Origin: Marinobacter sp.
GTDB taxonomy: Bacteria > Pseudomonadota > Gammaproteobacteria > Pseudomonadales > Oleiphilaceae
DNA length: 7,600 nt
Direction: 5' to 3'
Assembly: GCA_017643965.1 (NCBI GenBank)
Contig: JAEPMM010000147.1
Coordinates: 1 to 7,600 of the forward strand
Each line of letters opens with the position of its first letter. Positions within the stretch are counted from its first letter, which is position 1. A program made the translations under genes and the position numbers. Under the pieces are notes generated by a model. The model was not told where the DNA came from, made no database searches, and saw only the letters and a list, made by a program, of their open reading frames with translations. Below, in pieces: positions 1 to 5,168 of this stretch.

Positions 1-599
1 AGGTGCTGGCCCGGTTGCTCAACGCCGCCCACCACGCGCCATCGGTGGGGTTCATGCAGCCGTGGGATTTTATCGTGATCGACAGCACCGAGGTGCGACA
101 GGCCGTTCTTGACAGCTTCGAGGAAGAGAACCGAAAAGCCGCCGATAACTACAGCGGCGAGCGCAACACCCGCTACAAAAGCCTGAAGCTGCAGGGCATT
201 CTGGAAAGCCCCATTAACCTCTGCATCACCTGCGACCGCAGCCGCGGCGGCACCCATGTGCTGGGTCGCAACTCCATTGTCGAGACCGATCTGTTCAGCA
301 CCTGCCTGGCGGTACAGAACCTGTGGCTGGCCGCCCGGGCGGAGGGCATCGGCGTCGGCTGGGTCAGCATTCTGGATCAGCACAAGCTTGCCCGCACGTT
401 GCAGCTGCCGGAGCAGGTGTATCCCCTGGCCTACCTTTGCCTGGGGTACGTCAGCGAGTTCCTGGATCAGCCGGAACTGCAGGCCAAAGGCTGGCGCTCG
501 CGATTACCGCTGGAAGAACTGGTGCATGGCAATGGCTGGGGCCAGGCCATCGACAATGCAGCGCTGAGCGCGGCGATCAAAACCCGTAAGGAAGACTGA
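1..599 (+). CDS. bluB: 5,6-dimethylbenzimidazole synthase BluB, 5' end cut by window
   Basis: BluB breaks down reduced FMN with oxygen to give 5,6-dimethylbenzimidazole, the lower ligand of vitamin B12. The reading frame is open from the first bases. The first full codon (GTG at 3) is an internal Val, not a start, because the residues there (VLARLLNAAHHAPSVGF) match the region after the first roughly 45 residues of known BluB proteins. Family signatures visible are APSVGFMQPW, SGERNTRYKSLKLQGI, TCDRSRGG, QNLWLAARAEGIGVGWVSI and the C-terminal AKGWRSRLPLEELV. The N-terminal segment that carries the catalytic Asp in Sinorhizobium BluB lies outside the window, so activity cannot be judged. The gene converges on cobS with a 32-base gap, and both products serve late cobalamin assembly. 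The nitroreductase-like fold is known for the family. Identification is firm. Confidence 0.95.
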   Translation, partial: VLARLLNAAHHAPSVGFMQPWDFIVIDSTEVRQAVLDSFEEENRKAADNYSGERNTRYKSLKLQGILESPINLCITCDRSRGGTHVLGRNSIVETDLFSTCLAVQNLWLAARAEGIGVGWVSILDQHKLARTLQLPEQVYPLAYLCLGYVSEFLDQPELQAKGWRSRLPLEELVHGNGWGQAIDNAALSAAIKTRKED

Positions 600-631
600 A
601 CTCACCTGAAGCGTTGCTTGCGCCGGGAAGT

Positions 632-1399
632 TCATGCTCCGCTGGCAAGGCCCAGCAACAGCACCAGTTCGGCGAACACCACGCTGGCTCCCAGGGTGTC
701 ACCGGTATAACCCCCCAGCTGTTTTTGCAGATACAGGCCCCAGGCTGCCGCGACACCGGCGGTGGCCACCACACTCCAGAGCAGGACGCCGACCGCGAAT
801 CCTGCAAGCAGTGCCGCCGCAACAGCAGTAAACCCAGCGGCGTACAGCAGCCGGGTGCGGGAGAAATCGTCCGCCACCGGCTTGCTCTTGCTCTTGTCCG
901 GGTCGGTCACGTACGGCAGGAACGCCATGATCAGCAGCGGCGCAAGCCGGGCCACCATGGGCGACAACAGCAACGCCAGCCACACCACCCGGGAATCGGC
1001 CAGCAAGGCCACTTTCAGCGCCAACGCAACGATCAGCGCCACCGTGCCGTAGGTGCCGATGCGGCTGTCTTTCATGATCCGCAGCCGGGCTTCCAGCGAG
1101 TAGCCACCGCCCAGCGCATCCACGCTGTCGGCGAGCCCGTCCTCGTGAAAGGCCCCGGTAATCCACAGGTGAAACCCGGTGACCAGAACCAGGCAGACCA
1201 GCGGGCTCCAGACATGGGCCAGCGCGAGATACAGCCCCGCGTATATTCCCCCAAGCAACAGGCCGACCACCGGAAAGTACACGGCACTCTGGTTCATCAG
1301 GCGATCGGAGTAATCGATGCGAACCAGCATGGGAATGCGGCTGAGGAATCCGACGGCCAGCCAGAAGGCCTGCCATTCTCTGCTGATGATCTGCTTCAT
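632..1399 (-). CDS. cobS: Adenosylcobinamide-GDP ribazoletransferase (cobalamin synthase)
   Basis: CobS joins alpha-ribazole (or its phosphate) to adenosylcobinamide-GDP at the inner membrane, the last nucleotide-loop step of vitamin B12 synthesis. The 255-residue protein has the family's metal-binding acidic motif HEDGLADSVD at residues 85-94, MKDSRIGTYG at 109-118 and GGYTGDTLGA at 229-238, plus several hydrophobic segments expected of an integral membrane enzyme. I chose the ATG at 1399 because MKQIISREWQAFWLAVGFL fits the family N-terminus. The frame stays open to an ATG at 1465, but the extra 22 residues look unrelated to CobS and their first part resembles integrase. No strong ribosome binding site precedes 1399. 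The gene lies about 50 bases downstream of the truncated integron integrase on the same strand, so its native promoter region may have been lost or replaced. Length is normal for the family. Confidence 0.95.
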   Translation of the reverse strand: MKQIISREWQAFWLAVGFLSRIPMLVRIDYSDRLMNQSAVYFPVVGLLLGGIYAGLYLALAHVWSPLVCLVLVTGFHLWITGAFHEDGLADSVDALGGGYSLEARLRIMKDSRIGTYGTVALIVALALKVALLADSRVVWLALLLSPMVARLAPLLIMAFLPYVTDPDKSKSKPVADDFSRTRLLYAAGFTAVAAALLAGFAVGVLLWSVVATAGVAAAWGLYLQKQLGGYTGDTLGASVVFAELVLLLGLASGA

Positions 1400-1447
1400 G
1401 GTCGCTAAGCTTGTGGCTCTGGATTGGATAGCGGGGTTCTGTGGAGT

Positions 1448-1711
1448 GCAGTGTAACACCGCCATGACTTACTCGTGACTGAACACCGTCGGCAACTTGC
1501 GGTTGTTCGCCAGATGACTCAGCCAGGCGTTGACCTCTTCCGCCCCCATGGACTCCGGATGGCGTTTGTCGTGGAACCGAATAAATTCCCGCACCCAGTT
1601 GCAGTAGGTTTTCTCAGTGCGGTAAGCCAGGTGCCGGGCACGAATGAATGCGCGGAAGCGGTCCATAAAGCGAGTCGGGATAGCTGGCAGTGGGACTGGA
1701 ATGTCATCCAT
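1448..1711 (-). pseudogene. intI: Integron integrase remnant (intI), internally deleted and truncated
   Basis: The first 74 or so codons encode the N-terminal core-binding domain of an integron tyrosine recombinase: SLRTEQAY-like residues appear as AYRTEKTYCNWVREFIRFH, followed by KRHPESMGAEEVNAWLSHLA. After LANNRK the frame jumps to LPTVFSHE, which corresponds to the start of the catalytic domain (RRLPVVLTPDEVV in IntI1). About 39 residues are therefore missing, without a frame change. A TAA at 1469-1471 follows, and the same frame then reads VMAVLHC, matching the next family residues, so the TAA looks like a nonsense mutation of GAA. Homology ends near 1448. Everything downstream, including all catalytic Arg-His-Arg-Tyr residues, is gone. 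The start ATG at 1711 has an AGGA ribosome site nine bases upstream. Orientation divergent from the cassettes is typical. IntI1 was compared from memory. Confidence 0.85.
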
Positions 1712-1732
1712 GAATACAAGTCCTGTTTAGTG

Positions 1733-1748
1733 CTGTATATCCATACAG
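1733..1748. promoter_or_regulatory. LexA (SOS) box in the intI promoter region
   Basis: CTGTATATCCATACAG is a perfect CTGT-N8-ACAG LexA site and also keeps the TATAT core of the gammaproteobacterial consensus. It lies 22 bases upstream of the intI start codon. LexA boxes overlapping the intI promoter are well known in integrons, where DNA damage induces the integrase. The site is intact although the integrase is not. Confidence 0.85.
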
Positions 1749-2035
1749 TTTATGTGGGGCTTATGGCATTGGCAACTGGAAAAGTGATCATTGCGACCAT
1801 GAACTGGGTGAGTTTGTAGAAATCCGTAATTTTCGTTTTAAGATCAGTGAGATGGAGAGATGTGCGAAAAAGTGGATAGTGGTCGTGGTGATCATTTTTG
1901 TTTGGGACGGGTGTCAGGAAAACAGCCAGAACTTATTGACCTGACGGGATTTTCTACCTAGTTTTGAGGAATTGTTGAATTGAGATATGAGTCAGGGGAA
2001 AAGTGATCATTCAGACTCATATACAACTGTTAGCC
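1749..2035 (+). other. Integron leader and attI region; no gene seen
   Basis: This stretch of almost 290 bases between the SOS box and the first cassette has no convincing gene. It should hold the cassette promoter and attI. The attI crossover is placed between G2029 and T2030 in GTTAGCC, because this heptamer is the exact reverse complement of the R'' site (GGCTAAC, 2667-2673) that closes cassette 1. Another heptamer, GTTGAAT at 1974-1980, fits the general core-site pattern GTTRRRY and may be an inner attI element or a rival crossover. The exact attI borders cannot be read from sequence alone. Confidence 0.6.
1936..1964 (+). promoter_or_regulatory. Candidate cassette promoter (Pc)
   Basis: TTGACC (1936-1941) matches five of six positions of a sigma-70 -35 box. 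TAGTTT (1959-1964), 17 bases further on, is only a weak -10 box. Position between intI and the first cassette, and direction toward the cassettes, suit a Pc promoter. The weak -10 keeps confidence low. Confidence 0.3.
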
Positions 2036-2042
2036 AAGGAGG
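2036..2042 (+). promoter_or_regulatory. Strong ribosome binding site that decides the cassette 1 start
   Basis: AAGGAGG is a near-perfect Shine-Dalgarno sequence, seven bases before an in-frame TTG at 2050. It begins immediately after the proposed cassette 5' core site GTTAGCC, so the cassette would carry its own translation signal. No comparable site precedes the ATG at 1987. Confidence 0.75.
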
Positions 2043-2049
2043 AAAACAT

Positions 2050-2679
2050 TTGGATTTGATCGAAGTCGGAAAAGCTCTCTTACTGCTTATAAGCGCGATT
2101 GCAGGTTTTTTGGTAGGGCAAGCCAATGGCTTTTCTGAAAGGCGGAACGAAAAAAGAAAGGCATTCAGTCGCGCACTAACCGAATTGTTAGAAATTCGGC
2201 ATCGGTTTAAAGGAGCCGTCTATCTGCTTCGACGGCTCGGAACCGACATAAATGTCCCACCCGAATATCTTGACGATATAGTTCAGGGTCTGCCAGACGG
2301 TTTGCTCTGGGACCCAAGCGTCTCTGCTCGCTACGCTGATGCCGTCAATACGCTTTCAGCTTACGCTCCGCTGTCTGCCTATGTTTTAAGATCAAAGGAC
2401 ATCGTCGGCCTTGTTTTGAACGGTAGTCCGGTCACTTTTGGTTCTAATAAAATCACCCACTCCTTAGCCTTGAAAAACCTAGAAATCATTGAGAACGCCA
2501 TGCTTCCGGCTTTAGAGGAATCAATTGAAGCTGTCTCAGAATTCCTAGGTAATAAAACGAAGAAACCGACTCAAGAAATCCTCGATGGTAGCCGAGAGGT
2601 TCTTCCTGAGGTAAAAAGCATTGCTGATGAGTTAATCGCCAATGTGAACGCTACGATCGCAACAGGGGCTAACCAGTGA
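2050..2679 (+). CDS. Cassette 1: unknown membrane-anchored helical protein
   Basis: I do not recognise this protein. From the proposed TTG start it has 209 residues: MDLIEVGK, then a hydrophobic segment at about residues 9-24 (ALLLLISAIAGFLVGQ), then a charged patch rich in Arg, Lys and Glu, then a long mostly helical, soluble region ending in helices at about 140-205. This predicts one N-terminal membrane anchor with a cytoplasmic body. I chose TTG 2050 because AAGGAGG (2036-2042) lies seven bases upstream and the cassette boundary at 2029/2030 falls just before it. The frame is also open to an ATG at 1987, which would have no good ribosome site and would begin inside attI. The stop codon lies inside the attC, so the last residues Ala-Asn-Gln are partly encoded by the R'' site. 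Function unknown. Confidence 0.75.
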   Translation: MDLIEVGKALLLLISAIAGFLVGQANGFSERRNEKRKAFSRALTELLEIRHRFKGAVYLLRRLGTDINVPPEYLDDIVQGLPDGLLWDPSVSARYADAVNTLSAYAPLSAYVLRSKDIVGLVLNGSPVTFGSNKITHSLALKNLEIIENAMLPALEESIEAVSEFLGNKTKKPTQEILDGSREVLPEVKSIADELIANVNATIATGANQ

Positions 2680-2737
2680 ATCAAGCCGACCGTTTTGCGC
2701 TAGCGCTCCAAACGACGCCTTATTCAAGGCGTTACTT
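2667..2737 (+). repeat. attC site of cassette 1 (71 bp)
   Basis: R'' is GGCTAAC (2667-2673) and the R' position is GTTACTT (2731-2737). Between them TCAAGCCGAC and CGACGCCTTATTCAAGGC resemble the conserved L boxes of classical attC sites, around an imperfect palindrome CGTTTTG...CCAAACG centred on GCGCTAGCGC. R'' is the exact reverse complement of GTTAGCC at the 5' end of the same cassette. Crossover is expected between G2731 and T2732. Confidence 0.9.
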
Positions 2738-2739
2738 GT

Positions 2740-3162
2740 ATGAACTATCGCTGCGATTCTGATTTCTCTAAAGACATAATTCTCGCGAGAGCGGCGAGTT
2801 TCGTCGATTATGAAACTTCGTACTCGCGACCTAAAGAAATCGATGGTCGCGTAGAAGGATCACGAATCCAGTTGATTCGAAGGGCAGGTCCCTTCTATTT
2901 TCCTGGGAGAGGGAGATTCGATGGTTTTGTTCAGGAAATAGATGGTAATGCCTGCATCGTGGGGAAATTCAGCGATGTAAGCTTGGCCAGTGGCGTTGGA
3001 ATAGCTTTGGGTGCTTTGGGTTTTGCAATAATGTTTGCTCAGGGCTTCTCGTTATTTGGCTTTGTTGCCTTTGGCCTACTAACTTTTGGTGGTTACGCGC
3101 TCGTGAAAAGCGATCACTCTCGCATTAGAAGGGCCTTGGAGGAAATCGCTGGCAACAAGTAA
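2740..3162 (+). CDS. Cassette 2: unknown protein with two membrane segments
   Basis: This 140-residue protein resembles a loose group of small unnamed membrane proteins, but I know of no function for it. Residues 1-30 look helical. Residues 35-80 form a likely beta-rich region (GRVEGSRIQLIRR, then RGRFDGFVQEIDG and CIVGKFSDV), the pattern of a small domain with alternating strands. Residues 84-101 and 104-122 are hydrophobic Gly- and Phe-rich segments forming a membrane hairpin, followed by a basic tail (HSRIRRALEEIAGNK). Both ends should face the same side of the membrane. The ATG lies two bases after the core site GTTACTT, so the only ribosome site, a partial AAGG at 2726-2729, belongs to the attC of the preceding cassette. 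The stop TAA is embedded in the next R'' site. Confidence 0.8.
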   Translation: MNYRCDSDFSKDIILARAASFVDYETSYSRPKEIDGRVEGSRIQLIRRAGPFYFPGRGRFDGFVQEIDGNACIVGKFSDVSLASGVGIALGALGFAIMFAQGFSLFGFVAFGLLTFGGYALVKSDHSRIRRALEEIAGNK

Positions 3163-3227
3163 CAAGTCAATCAAGTTCGTTCCGGCCTGCGGCCTCCACC
3201 GGACGCCGCTTATTTTCAGCATTAGGA
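3157..3227 (+). repeat. attC site of cassette 2 (71 bp), altered R' base
   Basis: R'' AAGTAAC (3157-3163) is the exact reverse complement of GTTACTT at the cassette 5' end. The central hairpin is TCCGG...CCGGA with an inner GGCC-TGC-GGCC. The R' core reads ATTAGGA (3221-3227), with A instead of the nearly invariant G at the crossover point. Confidence 0.85.
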
Positions 3228-3233
3228 TCAGAA

Positions 3234-3683
3234 ATGGCAAATCAGTGCCCGAAATGTCGTACTACAGATAGAGATCTTTTGTACTCATCTGGAAAAACTC
3301 CCTTGTGCAAGGACTGCAAGCGTTTCAGCAATCTGAAGGACAATAGCCGAGTCAAGCGAACCCATGTGAGAACTCCTGAGCTCAAAATTTCACAACAGGA
3401 ATTTAATGAGTGGAAGTCAGAGCTACTTAGGAAATGCTTCTACTGCGGCATTGATGAAGCAAGCCTGAGGTCAGCTGGACTGAAAAGTCAGACAAATAAA
3501 CCAATAGAGGCCCTAGGGCTAGATCGCCTTGATTCGGCTGTCGACTACACAGTAAGCAACATTGTTTACTGCTGTTTCGCCTGCAATAAGGCGAAAGGAA
3601 ATATATTCAATGCTCAGGAGATGAAAGTCATTGGCAAAGGCGTGGCTGATGTATGGAGAAAGCGTGGAATCGAAATACCCTAA
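3234..3683 (+). CDS. Cassette 3: zinc-ribbon plus HNH-like domain protein
   Basis: The protein has 149 residues. An N-terminal zinc ribbon is formed by C5-x2-C8 and C25-x2-C28. A second module begins with C68-x2-C71 (CFYCG), continues through LDRLDSAVDYTVSNI (96-110) and ends with C114-x2-C117-N118-x2-K121 (CFACNKAKGN). This is the layout of HNH-type treble-clef proteins, in which two CxxC pairs hold a structural zinc. The usual first catalytic His of the HNH motif is not seen: the LDRLD sequence stands where Asp-His would be. A variant with DRxD here occurs in phage and bacterial proteins annotated as HNH endonucleases, so nuclease activity is possible but unproven; it may only bind DNA or RNA. 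AGGA (3224-3227), six bases before the ATG, is a good ribosome site, and lies in the cassette's own 5' end. The stop lies in the R'' site. Confidence 0.8.
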   Translation: MANQCPKCRTTDRDLLYSSGKTPLCKDCKRFSNLKDNSRVKRTHVRTPELKISQQEFNEWKSELLRKCFYCGIDEASLRSAGLKSQTNKPIEALGLDRLDSAVDYTVSNIVYCCFACNKAKGNIFNAQEMKVIGKGVADVWRKRGIEIP

Positions 3684-3762
3684 CAAGGCCAGCCACGGCG
3701 ACGTCTAGTCCATTCCGGCTTCGCCTCCATTCCCTAGACGCGCGTGCTGATCAGCGTTGTAA
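3678..3762 (+). repeat. attC site of cassette 3 (85 bp)
   Basis: R'' is CCCTAAC (3678-3684) and the R' position is GTTGTAA (3756-3762). Inner arms GTCTAG...CTAGAC, with outer CAGCCACG...CGTGCTG, form a long imperfect hairpin. R'' pairs with the cassette 5' core ATTAGGA except for the changed first base and the last base. Crossover is expected between G3756 and T3757. Confidence 0.88.
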
Positions 3763-3778
3763 CCTTAGCGAGTAAAAC

Positions 3779-4528
3779 ATGAAGGATAATCCTCCCAGGG
3801 TCTTTGTCTCATATTCACACGACTCAGCCGAGCATAAAGAATGGGTTCTAAATTTCGCTACCACGTTACGCCTGCGGGGCGTTGATGTAGTGCTCGATCA
3901 GTGGGATCTGAAGCCGGGTGGAGATCTACCGCATTTTATGGAATCCCATTTGGATTCTTCCGACTTTATTTTGATGATCTGCACCGAAAACTATGTACGG
4001 AAAGCAGATAGTGGAGAAGGTGGAGTAGGTTATGAAAAAATGATCATGACCTCCACTTTGCTTTCCAAAATAGACCAATCGAAAGTAATCCCAATCATTC
4101 GGCAGCATGGTCAAAAAGCCACACCTACCTTTATGGCATCGAAGCTATATATAGACTTTTCGAGAAATGAAGATGCTGAGTATGCCTATGATGATTTGCT
4201 AAGAACGATTTTGGATGCTCCTTTATTTATTAAGCCAGAAATTGGGACGAGTAGTTTCTCAACCGCCAAGGAGAAACCCCCGCAGAGGACTGCTGATGGG
4301 CTGAGGGAATTCATGGCTTCGGTGGCAAAAACGTACGACGAGACTTCGTCTCAACCACACATCTATCTTTCAAATCTTTTTCGCATTAGCCCGATGCACA
4401 GGCTTTCGATAGATCACTACATGAAGGAAGCTAGCGAGAGGGGATTTGTCTCCTACAATTCAACAACATTATGGCTAAAAGACGATGGTAGGTCATATAT
4501 GTTTGAGCAGGGGCTGGTGGAGTTATAA
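3779..4528 (+). CDS. Cassette 4: SEFIR (TIR-like) domain protein
   Basis: Residues 6-150 of 249 form a SEFIR domain, a relative of TIR. RVFVSYSHDS (7-16) gives the first strand and box 1, GVDVVLDQWDL (34-44) the second strand, and SDFILMICTENYV (61-73) the third strand. GGVGYEKMIMTS (81-92) carries E86, in the place where TIR NADases have their catalytic Glu, and KVIPIIRQ (102-109) gives a further strand. A linker (about 155-172) leads to a C-terminal segment of 75 residues ending in ERGFVSYNSTTLWLKDDGRSYMFEQGL, whose helix-helix-beta-hairpin pattern suggests a small winged helix; that is inference. Bacterial TIR and SEFIR proteins often act in phage defence or signalling, commonly by degrading NAD or making cyclic ADP-ribose variants. 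The ribosome site is weak (GAG at 3770-3772). No signal peptide or membrane segment is seen. Confidence 0.85.
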   Translation: MKDNPPRVFVSYSHDSAEHKEWVLNFATTLRLRGVDVVLDQWDLKPGGDLPHFMESHLDSSDFILMICTENYVRKADSGEGGVGYEKMIMTSTLLSKIDQSKVIPIIRQHGQKATPTFMASKLYIDFSRNEDAEYAYDDLLRTILDAPLFIKPEIGTSSFSTAKEKPPQRTADGLREFMASVAKTYDETSSQPHIYLSNLFRISPMHRLSIDHYMKEASERGFVSYNSTTLWLKDDGRSYMFEQGLVEL

Positions 4529-4584
4529 CAAGTCGCGGCACTCGGACGGCCACAAAGTGGCCGCCGGTGCGTCCGGGGTTATGC
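4523..4584 (+). repeat. attC site of cassette 4 (62 bp)
   Basis: R'' is TTATAAC (4523-4529) and the R' position is GTTATGC (4578-4584). The stem pairs GCAC-CGG-CGGCCAC (4538-4553, with T4542 and A4546 unpaired) with GTGGCCGCCGGTGC (4557-4570) around an AAA loop. Unpaired bases on one arm are the classical attC strand-selection signal. R'' matches the reverse complement of the cassette 5' core GTTGTAA in six of seven positions. Confidence 0.92.
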
Positions 4585-4585
4585 C

Positions 4586-4882
4586 CTAAAGCAGGTGCCC
4601 CTCAGACAGCATGCGTTTGTGCAGGATGCGGATAATCTCAACAACATCGTCGGTGGATAGCCGATAAAAAATGATATGGGTTCCCTGAGGGTACTGTCGG
4701 TAGCCTGGACTTACCTCATTGCAGGCTTGTCCCAGGTTTGGATTTTCACCCACCAGGTGGAAGCATTGATCGAACTGAAGAATATAGTGGTTTCGTTGAT
4801 CCCGGCCCCATTTACGCTCCGTGTATAGGGCAATGGATTTGAGGTCAGCTTTGGCCTTCCTGGAAAGCTTGAAACCTGGCAT
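4586..4882 (-). CDS. parE: Cassette 5: ParE-family toxin
   Basis: A 98-residue RelE/ParE-superfamily toxin. Family traits are FKLSRKAKADLKSIALYTERKWG (4-26 region), the FDQCFHLVGENPNLGQ helix, PGYRQYPQGTHIIFYR (59-74) and VVEIIRILHKRM near the C-terminus. ParE toxins inhibit DNA gyrase and are neutralised by ParD. The start codon overlaps the ParD stop by one base (TGATG), giving translational coupling. The gene runs opposite to the other cassettes, and its stop lies directly beside the attC of cassette 4. Length is normal and no disruption is seen, so it appears functional. The exact target of this member is inferred from the family. Confidence 0.93.
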   Translation of the reverse strand: MPGFKLSRKAKADLKSIALYTERKWGRDQRNHYILQFDQCFHLVGENPNLGQACNEVSPGYRQYPQGTHIIFYRLSTDDVVEIIRILHKRMLSEGHLL

Positions 4883-5121
4883 CAGCGCCCTTCGCTGTCC
4901 AGCTCACGAATAAACGAGTCATAGGAGTAGTCTTCAAAACCACTGTCCTCGCCTTCCTTGAGCAGTTTACGAAGTGTGGTAAGGCGTGTTTCAGACTCCT
5001 CAAGCAGGCGTAATGCTGCACGAACTACCTCGCTGGTTGAGCTGTATCGGCCATTTTTGAGCTGTTCTGCAATGAACGCATCAAAATGTTGGCCTAAAGT
5101 GATGCTGGTGTTCTTTTGCAT
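4882..5121 (-). CDS. parD: Cassette 5: ParD-family antitoxin
   Basis: A 79-residue antitoxin. The N-terminal half (NTSITLGQHFDAFIAEQL, then GRYSSTSEVVRAALRLLEE at about 24-42) is the ribbon-helix-helix DNA-binding domain of the ParD/CopG type. The acidic C-terminal tail (about 55-79, EGEDSGFEDYSYDSF) is the part that wraps the toxin. It neutralises the ParE encoded one base downstream and should repress its own promoter through the palindrome at 5138-5152. The ATG at 5121 is preceded by a weak GAG ribosome site. Toxin-antitoxin cassettes in reverse orientation with their own promoter are common in sedentary chromosomal integrons, where they are thought to discourage loss of cassettes. Confidence 0.93.
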   Translation of the reverse strand: MQKNTSITLGQHFDAFIAEQLKNGRYSSTSEVVRAALRLLEESETRLTTLRKLLKEGEDSGFEDYSYDSFIRELDSEGR

Positions 5122-5137
5122 GATGCCATCTCGCTAG

Positions 5138-5152
5138 TACCAATAATTGGTA
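5138..5152. promoter_or_regulatory. Palindromic operator upstream of parDE
   Basis: TACCAATAATTGGTA is a perfect 7+1+7 inverted repeat located 16 bases upstream of the parD start. Ribbon-helix-helix antitoxins bind such short palindromes overlapping their own promoter. An AT-rich stretch (TATACC on the minus strand, just upstream) may be part of the promoter, but I cannot place the boxes with confidence. Confidence 0.75.
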
Positions 5153-5168
5153 TATTTTGGTTCAGGTG

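Noticed and set aside
614..1408. Long plus-strand open frame opposite cobS
   Set aside because: Rich in Gln, His, Arg and Pro with no domain; it is the antisense shadow of the GC-rich cobS gene, which has clear family motifs.
1475..1819. Plus-strand open frame across the intI remnant and SOS box
   Set aside because: It is antisense to integrase-derived sequence and runs through a regulatory region; no ribosome site or recognisable domain.
1974..1980. GTTGAAT as the attI crossover
   Set aside because: It fits the general core pattern but does not match the R'' of cassette 1, while GTTAGCC at 2029 matches in all seven positions; kept only as an alternative.
2667..4584. The palindromes between the cassette genes as rho-independent terminators
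   Set aside because: No T-runs follow; the conserved R'' and R' ends, size and spacing identify them as attC sites.
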